Origin: Dyadobacter sp. CY356
GTDB taxonomy: Bacteria > Bacteroidota > Bacteroidia > Cytophagales > Spirosomataceae
Length of the DNA stretch: 64,000 bases
Direction: 5' to 3'
Assembly (NCBI RefSeq): GCF_021440195.1
Contig: NZ_JAJTSZ010000003.1
Coordinates: 496,001 to 560,000, forward strand
Of this stretch, positions 28,517 through 36,836 are shown one piece after another (the first letter of the stretch is position 1; every line of letters starts with the position of its first letter). The notes under the pieces were generated by a model that saw only the letters and a list, made by a program, of their open reading frames with translations, had not been told where the DNA came from and did no database searches. A program made the translations under genes and the position numbers.

Positions 28517-29800
28517 ATGAAAGTATTAATTCGATCGGTTCGAATCATTGATAAAAAATCATCTTTCCATGATCAGGTCAGAGATATACTGATCGTGGAT
28601 GGGAAAATAGCACAGATAGGAGAGAACTTATCTGCGGAAGGAGCAGAAATAAAAGAAGGGAATGGATTGTGTGTTTCCACAGGTTGGATTGATATGCGTG
28701 TAGCTTCCCGTGACCCTGGGTTTGAACACAAGGAAGATCTGGTATCTGTTCGGGAAACTGCCGCACGTGGCGGGTTCACAGAAATTGTTTTATTACCAAA
28801 TACGCAGCCAGTTGTTGATAGTAAAGACACGCTGAATTATATCCGCCAGTCGGGATTCGGAAGTCTGGTGAAATTACATGTTGCCGGGGCTGTTACCAAA
28901 AAAACGGCGGGTGTTGATTTTACTGAAATGATTGATCTGCATACAGCGGGTGCTATTGCTTTTACGGATGGAGAACATCCGGTTCAGAATGCCGACCTTT
29001 TTCTTAAAACGATCCTTTACCTGCAACCGCTTAATGCATTGCTGATGAATCGTCCGGAAGATACGCAGCTAACCATTTTCGGTCAGATGCACGAAGGCAT
29101 GACAAGTACCTTGAACGGGATGAAAGGAATGCCCTCGCTTGCAGAGGAAATGATGCTGAACCGTGATTTGAAATTACTGGAATATGCCCTGGATAAATCG
29201 ACATTGGAATTAACGGGTCAGCCTATGCTGCACATTTCGCTTGTTTCTACAAAAGAAGCGGTGGATCTGATTCGTAAGGCAAAAGAAAAAGGACTGCCGG
29301 TATCTTGTGATGTGGCTGCCCATCAGCTTGCTTTTGAGGATAAGGATTTAATTGATTTTGATACCAATTTAAAAGTAAATCCGCCATTCCGCGGCCCGTC
29401 AGATCACGCTGCGATTCGCGTAGGTCTGCTTGACGGAACAATTGACGCCATCGTTTCGGATCACAATCCGCATGATGAAGAAAGTAAAAACCTTGAATTT
29501 GATCACGCTGATTTTGGTATTACAGGGTTGGAAACAGTGTTTTCGCTTGCCAAAATGTACAGTGGATTAAGGGATGAAGACATTGTTGAGAAACTGACAT
29601 CAAAGCCAAGACATATATTAAGGCTTGAAGAAATAAATATAGCAGAAGGTTCTGTTGCCAATCTGACATTTTTCGAACCGGAAACAGACTGGACATTCAG
29701 CAAAACATATTCAAAATCTAAAAATACCCCATTCCTGGGACAAACGTTAAAGGGTGCCATTCGTGGTGTTTTTAACAATAACCGCCTGGAGTGGTTTTAA
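28517..29800 (+). CDS. dihydroorotase homologue with degenerate metal site
   Basis: A 427-residue protein of the class I (multifunctional-complex type) dihydroorotase family, which normally makes dihydroorotate in pyrimidine synthesis. Overall fold landmarks are kept: GWIDMRVASRDPGFEHKEDL, GGFTEIVLLPNTQPVVD, SDHNPHDEESKNLEF and GITGLETVFSLAK. However the HxH metal pair is Arg61-Val-Ala63, the usual His of the HPED motif is Arg (MNRPED), and the His of the H(I/V)xHVST motif is Leu (LHISLVST); only the Asp of SDHNPH remains. Such proteins are likely inactive scaffolds, as for the pseudo-dihydroorotase that partners aspartate transcarbamoylase in Pseudomonas. Start chosen at ATG 28517; an in-frame TTG at 28499 would add six residues. 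Confidence 0.85.
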   Translation: MKVLIRSVRIIDKKSSFHDQVRDILIVDGKIAQIGENLSAEGAEIKEGNGLCVSTGWIDMRVASRDPGFEHKEDLVSVRETAARGGFTEIVLLPNTQPVVDSKDTLNYIRQSGFGSLVKLHVAGAVTKKTAGVDFTEMIDLHTAGAIAFTDGEHPVQNADLFLKTILYLQPLNALLMNRPEDTQLTIFGQMHEGMTSTLNGMKGMPSLAEEMMLNRDLKLLEYALDKSTLELTGQPMLHISLVSTKEAVDLIRKAKEKGLPVSCDVAAHQLAFEDKDLIDFDTNLKVNPPFRGPSDHAAIRVGLLDGTIDAIVSDHNPHDEESKNLEFDHADFGITGLETVFSLAKMYSGLRDEDIVEKLTSKPRHILRLEEINIAEGSVANLTFFEPETDWTFSKTYSKSKNTPFLGQTLKGAIRGVFNNNRLEWF

Positions 29801-29810
29801 AATTCATATT

Positions 29811-29858
29811 GAATGACAGGTTGACAAATCAGACGACTGGTTTGGCGGCCTGTCATTC
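29811..29858 (+). terminator. inverted repeat after dihydroorotase homologue
   Basis: Perfect 10-bp arms GAATGACAGG / CCTGTCATTC (29811-29820, 29849-29858) with a 28-nt loop, followed by TATCATTATTTATC. Probably a terminator in the 72-bp gap before the DUF4199 genes. Confidence 0.5.
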
Positions 29859-29872
29859 TATCATTATTTATC

Positions 29873-30433
29873 ATGAAATCAATCTTAGAATATTTTAATA
29901 AACCTCTTTTAAAAGTGTCAATGGTTTTCGGTTTGATAACCGGACTATTGGCTTTTGCTTTTTTTCTTGGACTTTACGCCATTGGTATCGTGCCGCTTGG
30001 AAATAATAAAGTGATGGATATGGGTATCCATGTCATTATGATTGCTGGAGTCTGCTGGTATTATCGAAAAAAAATAGGCAACGGTTATCTGCATTTATGG
30101 GAAGCTTTGACATTGGGATATGTGGTAAATACCGTAGCAGCATTTATCAACGGATGGCTTATTTATCTGTTTATAACTTACGTTGATCCGTCTGTTTTTA
30201 CAAATTATCTTGCGGAAATGGGTACACTTTTGGAGCAGGGGAGAGAGGATCTTGTTAAGAATATTGGAAACGCAGAATATCTGAAAATGTTCGCCAGTAT
30301 ACAAGCCATGGAACCTTCTGAAATCATTACAGATGAGATCAGTAAAAAAACGGTAATGGCAATTATTCCAATTTTGATTATATCACTTATTTTCAGAAAA
30401 CAGGATTATGGAGTATTTCATAATAAACCCTAA
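29873..30433 (+). CDS. DUF4199 domain membrane protein (copy 1)
   Basis: A 186-residue inner-membrane protein with about four hydrophobic helices (near 17-37, 45-62, 78-100 and 160-178) and a soluble loop before the last one. It has the DUF4199 pattern: paired N-terminal helices, a short basic turn (WYYRKKIGNGYLHLWEALTLG) and a long charged linker. Function unknown for the family. The next gene, 49 bp on, is a paralogue of the same architecture, so the two may form a heteromeric unit. No export or catalytic motif is visible. Confidence 0.75.
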   Translation: MKSILEYFNKPLLKVSMVFGLITGLLAFAFFLGLYAIGIVPLGNNKVMDMGIHVIMIAGVCWYYRKKIGNGYLHLWEALTLGYVVNTVAAFINGWLIYLFITYVDPSVFTNYLAEMGTLLEQGREDLVKNIGNAEYLKMFASIQAMEPSEIITDEISKKTVMAIIPILIISLIFRKQDYGVFHNKP

Positions 30434-30482
30434 ATTTACCCTGGTCTTAATCAACTAACACACAAATCCTCCGACAAATAAC

Positions 30483-30998
30483 ATGGAAGAAAAAGCATCT
30501 ACCGCCCGTACAGCACTCAAATATGGAATCCTGACTTCCGTTGCCATTATGGTTTTTACCACAATTTTAAATGTTTCAGGTCAATCGCAAAACAAATGGC
30601 TGGCCATGTTATCCTATGTGATCATGATTGTTGGTATTGTGATGGCTATGAAAGAATTTCGGGAGACGAATAAAGGTTTCATGACCTATGGAGAAGGGTT
30701 AGGTTTAGGAAGTCTGGTTTCCGGTATTTTGGGTTTTTTTGCATCCATGTTTGCAATGGTCTACATCAAATTTATTGATCCGACGATTATGACTCAAACA
30801 TTGGACAAAGCAAGAGCCGATATGGAAGCTCAGGGTCTGGATGATGCTCAGATAGACAGGTTTATGGAAGCTTCGCAGAAGTTCAGCTCTCCTGGATTTA
30901 TGTTTGGAGCAGGGGTTTTTGGTTATTTGTTTATGGGATTTATTTTTTCACTGATTATCGCTGCGATTATCCGTCGTGAAAAACCGGTTTTTGAATAA
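30483..30998 (+). CDS. DUF4199 domain membrane protein (copy 2)
   Basis: A 171-residue paralogue of the preceding gene: four predicted transmembrane helices (about 13-32, 40-57, 72-97 and 140-163), the family segment KEFRETNKGFMTYGEGLGLG in place of the basic turn, and a charged linker (LDKARADMEAQGLDDAQIDR) before the last helix. This form is the more usual DUF4199 sequence. Biochemical role unknown. It lies 114 bp upstream of gldF on the same strand. Confidence 0.85.
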   Translation: MEEKASTARTALKYGILTSVAIMVFTTILNVSGQSQNKWLAMLSYVIMIVGIVMAMKEFRETNKGFMTYGEGLGLGSLVSGILGFFASMFAMVYIKFIDPTIMTQTLDKARADMEAQGLDDAQIDRFMEASQKFSSPGFMFGAGVFGYLFMGFIFSLIIAAIIRREKPVFE

Positions 30999-31112
30999 GT
31001 TGATAATTAGTTTTCAGAAGTTTTTAAATTCAGATCGTTTAAAATATCATTTATAGAAGTCCGTTGTTCAGCATGATCTGATACAGCGGTATTTTTACAA
31101 TTTAGCTATAAA

Positions 31113-31841
31113 GTGTTTACAATTTTTCAAAAGGAGATAGGCAGTTTTTTTAATTCGCTCGTGGCCTATATGGTTATGGCGGTATTTCTTGTTGCTGTCG
31201 GGCTGATTGTATGGGTTTTCCCTGATTCAAACGTACTTGATTACGGGTATGCGGATCTTGGGTCCTTTTTCAGTCTTGCGCCCTATGTATTGCTTTTTCT
31301 GATACCTGCAATCACAATGCGCTCACTGGCAGAGGAAAGTCGTACTGGAACACTTGAATTATTACTTACCAAACCAATACGTAACTGGGAATTAATTCTT
31401 GGCAAGTTCTTTGCGAACTGGGTCCTTGTACTTTTAACCATTTTGCCTACACTTCTTTATTATTTCAGTATTTACAAACTGGGCAATCCGGTTGGTAATA
31501 TTGATTCCGCCGCTGTTTTTGGCTCTTACATCGGACTTTTCCTTTTCAGCGGTGTTCTGGTGTCAATGGGGATCTGGGCTTCGTCGCTGAATGAAAATCA
31601 GATCATCGCATTTATTGTCGGCGTTTTTCTGGCATTCATCTGGTATATAGGATTTGGATCAGTTTCTGCCCTGCTGGAAAGCGGATTTTTGGCGGAAATT
31701 TTCAGCTGGACAGCGCTTGATGAGCAATATCGTTCATTGGGTAAAGGCCTGATAGATTCCCGCAACGTTATTTATCTGATCAGTTTGATGGTGTTTTTCC
31801 TCTACCTGACTTACTCGCGCGTAGAAGCACTCAGGAGATAA
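31113..31841 (+). CDS. gldF: gliding-motility-associated ABC transporter permease GldF
   Basis: ABC-2-type permease of 242 residues with six transmembrane segments, the subunit that works with ATPase GldA and auxiliary protein GldG in gliding Bacteroidetes. The start is GTG at 31113 (MFTIFQKEIGSFFNSL), the family's normal N-terminus. Signature segments are YVLLFLIPAITMRSLAEE, RTGTLELLLTKPIRNWELIL and LGKGLIDSRNVIYLISLMVF. The usual partner gldG is not immediately downstream: 217 bp of non-coding DNA and then a sigma factor follow. Either gldG lies elsewhere or this is an orphan permease. Related nosY-like permeases are an alternative, but the sequence reads as GldF. Confidence 0.85.
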   Translation: MFTIFQKEIGSFFNSLVAYMVMAVFLVAVGLIVWVFPDSNVLDYGYADLGSFFSLAPYVLLFLIPAITMRSLAEESRTGTLELLLTKPIRNWELILGKFFANWVLVLLTILPTLLYYFSIYKLGNPVGNIDSAAVFGSYIGLFLFSGVLVSMGIWASSLNENQIIAFIVGVFLAFIWYIGFGSVSALLESGFLAEIFSWTALDEQYRSLGKGLIDSRNVIYLISLMVFFLYLTYSRVEALRR

Positions 31842-32222
31842 TTTTGAGGTTCGTTTTCTATGTATAAACGTTTATAGACTGACCGACTGTTAAGAATTGT
31901 TAACAATACATTACGGCTTGTAATGAAATCTGGTCCAGTTGTCTCCTTTGTCATATAATTCGTCTCTTCCCCCGTTATTTTTAACATTTGTTTATTCTTA
32001 AATGCTGCAATTGATCTAATAATCTGCTTTGCACGTATATAAAGAAAACACACTAGGATGAACAACGTAACAAGCCTTATGGTAAGGGCTCCGTCTTTTA
32101 TCATAAGTACTATTTCAAATAGTGGTTCTGGAAATGTAATATTATACATACCGCATAACCAGTTCTTGGGAAATTTTATTAGCTTGCCAATAAGAAATGT
32201 AAAATTAAATGTTAAGCGACTC

Positions 32223-32768
32223 TTGGCGACTAGCAAAGTAAAATATTCGGAAGAAGAACTTGTGGTTGCGCTCAAAAGGAATGAGCGTGCTGCTTTCGAA
32301 TTCCTGTACGATCACTATTCTGGGGCACTGTTTAATATCATATGTAAGACATTGCGTGATGAAGAGCGGGCAGCAGATGTAATGCAGGAATCATTTTTAA
32401 AGATCTGGAAAAACATTGCCTCGTACAATCCGGAAAAGGGTAGACTGTTTACATGGATTTTGAATATTGCCCGTAATGGTGCTATTGATGCCGCCCGGGT
32501 GGAAGGCAGAAAACCCGTCATGGATGATATTGAGAACCGTTCAGTTCAAAATGAACCAGATGTAAGTGGAGAATTGAGTACCACGAGTTCGGAGATTAAA
32601 TCAATCGTTAATATGCTTCGGCCTGAGCGGAAGATCCTTATTGATATGGCTTATTTTCAAGGCTATACCCATGAAGAAATTTCCGAAGAATTGCAGATTC
32701 CGCTGGGTACAGTGAAATCAAGGATCCGGACAGCATTACAAGAGTTAAAACAATACTTTGCAGTATGA
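32223..32768 (+). CDS. ECF-type RNA polymerase sigma factor
   Basis: Sigma-70 family factor with region 2 (FEFLYDHYSGALFNIICKTL, then ERAADVMQESFLKIW and GRLFTWILNIARNGAIDAAR) and region 4 (LIDMAYFQGYTHEEISEELQ, then IPLGTVKSRIRTALQELKQY). The open frame runs from an ATG at 32058, but the first 55 residues of that form look like translated intergenic DNA with no sigma similarity; TTG at 32223 puts the start about ten residues before KYSEEELVVAL, giving 181 residues, normal for this group. Its stop overlaps the start of the anti-sigma gene by four bases, so the pair is translationally coupled. The signal and regulon cannot be read here. Confidence 0.92.
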   Translation: MATSKVKYSEEELVVALKRNERAAFEFLYDHYSGALFNIICKTLRDEERAADVMQESFLKIWKNIASYNPEKGRLFTWILNIARNGAIDAARVEGRKPVMDDIENRSVQNEPDVSGELSTTSSEIKSIVNMLRPERKILIDMAYFQGYTHEEISEELQIPLGTVKSRIRTALQELKQYFAV

Positions 32769-33688
32769 ATATCCAAGCCTACATAGAGTCCGGTATATTA
32801 GAGGAATATGTATTGGGCACCGTTTCTCCGCAGGAGAAGCAGGAAGTGGAGTGCATGTCTCACATTTATCCTGAGATAAAAGAGGAACTGATGCGTACAG
32901 AGAGTGCTTTGGAACAATATGCACTCAAATACCAGACGCCTCCACCCGCTTCGTTGAAAGAAACGCTTTTTGCTCAGATGAATTTCGATGAGGTTATAAA
33001 ACCTGAATCGGCAGAACAAGCCTTTACTGATGTATCGGCACTGGAAGAAGCTGATAGAGAAAATACGATTAAAATTCTACCGGTTACCGAACAGATCCGG
33101 GCGGAAGAACCGGTAGCAGATACTAACGTTTTTACAAATGAATCAAACACTGGCGGTACTGTAATTTATCCTGCCTGGGCGAAATTTGCAGTGGCAGCTT
33201 CCATTTTATTTGCAGCACTTTTCGGGTGGTCTTCGATGAAAACGTCGGATTTGAAGAAGCAAAATGAAGCGTTGGTGGCCAGTACAGATGCCATGAAATC
33301 TGACCTGGATGTACTTAAAAAAGATGCAGAATATAACCAGACGTTAGCTGGTCTTTATAGGAATCCGAGTTATAAAGTAGTAAAGATGGCAGGCTTGCCA
33401 AAATCTCCTGAAAGTTCGGTTTCTGCAATTTGGGATACGAAAACAAATGAAGTGTTGCTGGACGTGCAAAATCTGCCTTCAGCACCGCAAGGAAAACAAT
33501 ATCAGCTCTGGACTATTGTAGATGGGAAACCAGTAGATATGGGAGTTCTGGATCAGGAGTTTAGTAAAAAACTTTTGAAAATGAAACAGGCAAATCCATC
33601 CGCCGTTGCCTTTGCGATCACGTTGGAAAAGACAGGAGGAAGCCCAAGCCCGACTATGGAAGATATGTTTGTTATGGGTAAGGTTTAA
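32765..33688 (+). CDS. anti-sigma factor, RskA-type
   Basis: A 307-residue single-pass membrane protein encoded in a four-base ATGA overlap with the sigma gene. The N-terminal part (ESGILEEYVLGTVSPQEKQE) matches the cytoplasmic sigma-binding domain of RskA-like proteins. One transmembrane helix lies near 138-157 (FAVAASILFAALFGW), followed by a short coiled coil and a C-terminal extracytoplasmic RskA domain (AIWDTKTNEVLLDVQNLP, GKQYQLWTIVDGKPVDMG, FAITLEKTGGSPSPT). It should hold the sigma factor at the membrane and release it on proteolysis. No cysteine zinc motif is seen. Confidence 0.9.
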   Translation: MNIQAYIESGILEEYVLGTVSPQEKQEVECMSHIYPEIKEELMRTESALEQYALKYQTPPPASLKETLFAQMNFDEVIKPESAEQAFTDVSALEEADRENTIKILPVTEQIRAEEPVADTNVFTNESNTGGTVIYPAWAKFAVAASILFAALFGWSSMKTSDLKKQNEALVASTDAMKSDLDVLKKDAEYNQTLAGLYRNPSYKVVKMAGLPKSPESSVSAIWDTKTNEVLLDVQNLPSAPQGKQYQLWTIVDGKPVDMGVLDQEFSKKLLKMKQANPSAVAFAITLEKTGGSPSPTMEDMFVMGKV

Positions 33689-33710
33689 AACATAAAACCA
33701 AAATCTGCTC

Positions 33711-33768
33711 TTTAAAATAAAACGTCCGCATTGAAAGGCAACTTTTCATGCGGACGTTTTATTTTAAA
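33711..33768. terminator. bidirectional terminator, perfect 21-bp stem
   Basis: Arms 33711-33731 and 33748-33768 are perfectly complementary over 21 bases with a 16-nt loop; the outer part is A/T-only and the core is ACGTCCGCAT. It lies between the convergent anti-sigma and Uma2 genes, with T-runs on both strands. Confidence 0.9.
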
Positions 33769-33780
33769 CTGATGAATTAT

Positions 33781-34374
33781 TTATACATCAAAGATATCTT
33801 TTACTAAAACTTCAAAACCCTCAACCACTTCTGATGTTAAAATCTCTGATTCGGTAAAGGGTTTTAAACCTATAAATCTGCCTTCTTCGTTTAATTTGTA
33901 AACCAATACTATGTGATGATCTGGCTCAACAAGCCAATATTCTTTAACTCCGTTTTCTTCATAAATCTCAAACTTCTCCTTCATTTCTTTATCCGTGTTA
34001 CCAGGTGATAACACTTCAACAACAAGATCAGGAGCTCCAAGGCAACCTTTTAAATCGATTTTGTCAGGATTACAAACCACGCATATATCGGGTTGAACAA
34101 CCGTGTATATTTTACTGGAATCTGTTTTTCTCAAAGGTGTCAACCTTACATCGAACGGAGAAATAAATACTTTACAAGAATTACGATATAGATGATTACT
34201 CAGGCGACGATAAATCTCGCCGACAAAGAGTTGATGCCTGGTCGCAGGAGCAGGGGACATCCTGAATATTTTGCCTTTAATAAGCTCAATTCTCTCGTTG
34301 ATCTGCCATTGCAAGTAATCAGCATAACTGTAAGTTGCATTTGGATCTAATTGATCGATACTCGTGATATCCAT
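33781..34374 (-). CDS. Uma2-family (DUF820) putative restriction-like nuclease
   Basis: A 197-residue protein with the PD-(D/E)XK core of the Uma2/DUF820 family: VQPDICVVCN (Asp), LGAPDLVVEVLSPGNTDKEM (Glu in VVEVLSP) and the KEYWLVEPDHHIVLVYKL strand. The N-terminal segment (YSYADYLQWQINERIELIKG) is also the family norm. These genes are very numerous in cyanobacteria and some Bacteroidetes; the substrate is unknown and association with mobile DNA has been suggested. It is a singleton here, convergent with the anti-sigma gene and 138 bp upstream of the next minus-strand stop. Confidence 0.88.
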   Translation of the reverse strand: MDITSIDQLDPNATYSYADYLQWQINERIELIKGKIFRMSPAPATRHQLFVGEIYRRLSNHLYRNSCKVFISPFDVRLTPLRKTDSSKIYTVVQPDICVVCNPDKIDLKGCLGAPDLVVEVLSPGNTDKEMKEKFEIYEENGVKEYWLVEPDHHIVLVYKLNEEGRFIGLKPFTESEILTSEVVEGFEVLVKDIFDV

Positions 34375-34455
34375 AATTTAATCATTTGGAGCATAACAAA
34401 GATAAGGAATTTAAATTGACAGCCCGGATTCATGTTAGTATACCAGATTGCAAAC

Positions 34456-34491
34456 AAAAAGCGGCAGGAAAGTTAATTTCTGTCGCTTTTT
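34456..34491 (-). terminator. terminator of the nag/oxidoreductase operon
   Basis: Twelve-base arms 34456-34467 and 34480-34491, complementary with one G-U pair; read on the minus strand the stem ends in CGCTTTTTG. It follows the stop at 34513 by about 20 bp, closing the leftward operon. Confidence 0.8.
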
Positions 34492-34512
34492 ATTAATTAT
34501 TATAGTTATTTT

Positions 34513-35901
34513 CTACTTTCCTCCCTTCGCCTGTTTTAGTGCCTGGGTAGTTGTATAATATTTCGAAATCATGTTAGGAACTTCCCATTCCGGTAATTTA
34601 CCGGCTTTCAAATATTCCATGTATTTCTTGGCAACCTGAGCGAAATGGGACTCGTGACCTGTATCGTATTTTGCAGGAATACTGATTTCCCAGCCTTTGG
34701 TGTTTTTTTTCAGTTCAATGCCCGGGAATTTATCCTGAACAGTTTTAAAACTTTTTGTCAAAGCTTCTTCATAATCTTTGTCCTTACTTACCTGCTCGAT
34801 AAACAGAACCGGTTTGTATTTCTGCTCTTTTCCCTGGCGAACAATGAGATTGGCTTTGGAGCCTTTCATGATCGAATAATGTGTATCACCCGTTCCTTCC
34901 GGAGCCTGGAATTTCCACAAAACCGATACCTTTGCATGAACGCCTTTCAACGTATAATTGATCTCTCCGTTGGAATAAACATTGAGCGTACTGTCTTTAA
35001 TATCTTTTTTAAGAAATTCAGGATAAGTATCACTTTTGGTTACAAGTTTGAATTGTGACGGCGTAAGCTGCGTAGCAGACCTTTTTGTAGAAAGCAGTTT
35101 TATATCCTTTTGATAGTCCAAAACAACATTTGGAAAACAGCTCCATTGAACCAGGTCAACCAAATGCGTTGTCACATCCACCATACCCTCGCCTTGCTGA
35201 TTTACATCAAAAAACCAGGTCGGGCGCACCAATGGTTCGCCGGAAACATATTTAAAAAAGTGGTGAACACTTTCTTTTGCAACAGCCGGATCTGAGGGCG
35301 TTCCCTTTTGCAATTCACCGAAAATATCAGGAAGTTCGGCCAATTCACGTTGAAGTGTATTGGTGATTTCATAACGCTCGGTCATGATATCATAGAGCAA
35401 AACTTTATTTTTTTCAGCACTTGTAAATGCTTCTTTTAACAAATCAAAACCAGCTGCGTCAATAGCCATCGGCTTGTCAGCGAAAACGTTCAAGCCGGCA
35501 TCAACTGATTTTTTTATGAAATCTGTTTTTTTCTGATTGTTTCCTGCCAAAACAACAACATTGCCTTTCTTTTCAGACAGCATTTTTTCAAGAAAATCCG
35601 GCCCGGTATAAACTTTCTCTTCCCACTTGGTCGGATCTTCTGCGCGGGTATTGTATTTTTCAACTTTATCCAGATAAGCTTTTACATCAGGTCCTTCTGA
35701 TGCATACACATGTACCAGTGGGTTAACATCAGCGTACATTGATTTTTGAACCAGAGCAGCATGAAAATGTCCGGGTTCAACAACGATCAGACTAAGTGAT
35801 TTTTCTTCTTTTTGTTCCGTTTTTTCTTCTTTTTTGGTCGTGCATCCCTGATTCAATGCTATAATACCTGTTAAAGCGATTGTCAAAAGTTTTCCCTTCA
35901 T
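34513..35901 (-). CDS. Gfo/Idh/MocA-family lipoprotein with putative oxidoreductase C-terminal domain
   Basis: A 462-residue exported lipoprotein (lipobox ALNQGC, Cys20, followed by a Lys/Glu-rich tether) with an NAD(P)-type Rossmann N-domain (SLIVVEPGHFHAALV; NVVVLAGNNQKKTDFIKKS; LNVFADKPMAID, the DKP replacing the family's EKP) and the large 'putative oxidoreductase C-terminal' domain common in Bacteroidetes. It closes the seven-gene leftward run from the LacI regulator through nagA and nagB, 72 bp after nagB. A sugar oxidoreductase or NAD-dependent glycosidase-like reaction on a periplasmic sugar is plausible; no substrate can be named. Confidence 0.82.
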   Translation of the reverse strand: MKGKLLTIALTGIIALNQGCTTKKEEKTEQKEEKSLSLIVVEPGHFHAALVQKSMYADVNPLVHVYASEGPDVKAYLDKVEKYNTRAEDPTKWEEKVYTGPDFLEKMLSEKKGNVVVLAGNNQKKTDFIKKSVDAGLNVFADKPMAIDAAGFDLLKEAFTSAEKNKVLLYDIMTERYEITNTLQRELAELPDIFGELQKGTPSDPAVAKESVHHFFKYVSGEPLVRPTWFFDVNQQGEGMVDVTTHLVDLVQWSCFPNVVLDYQKDIKLLSTKRSATQLTPSQFKLVTKSDTYPEFLKKDIKDSTLNVYSNGEINYTLKGVHAKVSVLWKFQAPEGTGDTHYSIMKGSKANLIVRQGKEQKYKPVLFIEQVSKDKDYEEALTKSFKTVQDKFPGIELKKNTKGWEISIPAKYDTGHESHFAQVAKKYMEYLKAGKLPEWEVPNMISKYYTTTQALKQAKGGK

Positions 35902-35973
35902 GTAATCTTAAGTGGCAGTGGAAAGTTTAAATAATGATTCCGGCAAATGATATCCTGAAAATGTGTGCCATAT

Positions 35974-36744
35974 TTATTTATAAGACGAAGTTTCTGTCAA
36001 TCTCCCCGCACTGTCTTTATCAATAAATAAAATCGCCCCGGGGTGGTTACGAAGAATGGTTGATGGAAAAGCCTCGCTTATTTCATCTTCAATCGTATGC
36101 TGAATCGCCTCTGCCTTTTTCACACCCGGAACAATCGCATAAGCATATTTTGCTTTTAATAAATACGGAATGGTAATCGTCAGTGCACATTGCGGTACTT
36201 CGTCAAAAGAATTAAAACAGGCATCATTAACCTGTTGCTGGCGGCATGCTTCGTCCAGACTCACTTTTTTTACAATTAAAGGGTCATCAAAAAATGCAAC
36301 ATGCGGATCGTTGAATGCCAGATGACAATTTTCTCCAATACCCAGACAAACAATATCCGTCGGGAAATCGGTAAGTAATTTTGAGTAACGTTCACATTCT
36401 GCTTTTATATCGGCAGCATTTCCGTTGAGGTAATGAATGGAATGAAGTGGTATTTTATCAAAAAGTCTGACCTTCAGGAAGTGACCGAAATTTTGTGATG
36501 CGTCAGCAGGAAGTCCAACATACTCATCCATGTGAAAAGCGTTAATCCGTTCCCATGCAATGTCTTTTTCTTCTGATAAAACGGCCAGGAATTCGTTTTG
36601 AGAAGGTGCAGAAGCAAAAATGATATTTACGAATTCTTTTATTTTTAACAATTCGCGGATTTTTGCAGCTACTGTTTCGGCCGCTTTTGCACCCATTTCC
36701 TGTCTCGTATCAAATATCTTTACTTCTAAATTTCCGGCTTTCAT
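35974..36744 (-). CDS. nagB: glucosamine-6-phosphate deaminase
   Basis: Converts glucosamine-6-phosphate to fructose-6-phosphate and ammonia, the last step of GlcNAc catabolism. The 256 residues show the NagB/6-phosphogluconolactonase fold: IIFASAPSQNEFLAVL, the catalytic-base region FHMDEYVGLP, and the ring-opening motif LGIGENCHLAFNDP. In the last motif the usual acid-Gly pair before His (as in E. coli DGH) is Asn-Cys, and the following Glu is Asp; Asn is also found in Bacillus NagB, so activity is still likely. NHPGAILFIDKDSAGRL ends the protein. nagA lies 92 bp upstream. Confidence 0.88.
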   Translation of the reverse strand: MKAGNLEVKIFDTRQEMGAKAAETVAAKIRELLKIKEFVNIIFASAPSQNEFLAVLSEEKDIAWERINAFHMDEYVGLPADASQNFGHFLKVRLFDKIPLHSIHYLNGNAADIKAECERYSKLLTDFPTDIVCLGIGENCHLAFNDPHVAFFDDPLIVKKVSLDEACRQQQVNDACFNSFDEVPQCALTITIPYLLKAKYAYAIVPGVKKAEAIQHTIEDEISEAFPSTILRNHPGAILFIDKDSAGRLTETSSYK

Positions 36745-36761
36745 TTTGTTATAAGTTTTTT

Positions 36762-36805
36762 AAACGCAGAGTAAGGGAGTTTGCTCGCGGAGTTACAAAG
36801 CATTA
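36762..36805. repeat. A/G-rich CGCAGAG-type intergenic repeat remnant
   Basis: Between nagB and nagA the minus-gene spacer reads AACGCAGAGTAAGGGAG then GCGGAGTTACAAAGC. It resembles the CACAGAG / CGCAAAG intergenic repeats also present at 50029-50094 and 51934-51970. Confidence 0.35.
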
Positions 36806-36836
36806 TTTTTAAAATTTCAAAACAGTGAACGCAGCG

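Noticed and set aside
28534..28550. GGTTCGAATCATT, resembling a tRNA T-loop
   Set aside because: It lies inside the dihydroorotase homologue and no acceptor or anticodon stem can be formed around it.
31811..32275. 154-codon minus-strand open frame overlapping gldF end and sigma factor start
   Set aside because: It overlaps the sigma factor start on the opposite strand, has biased composition and no recognisable domain; most likely a chance frame across an AT-rich gap.
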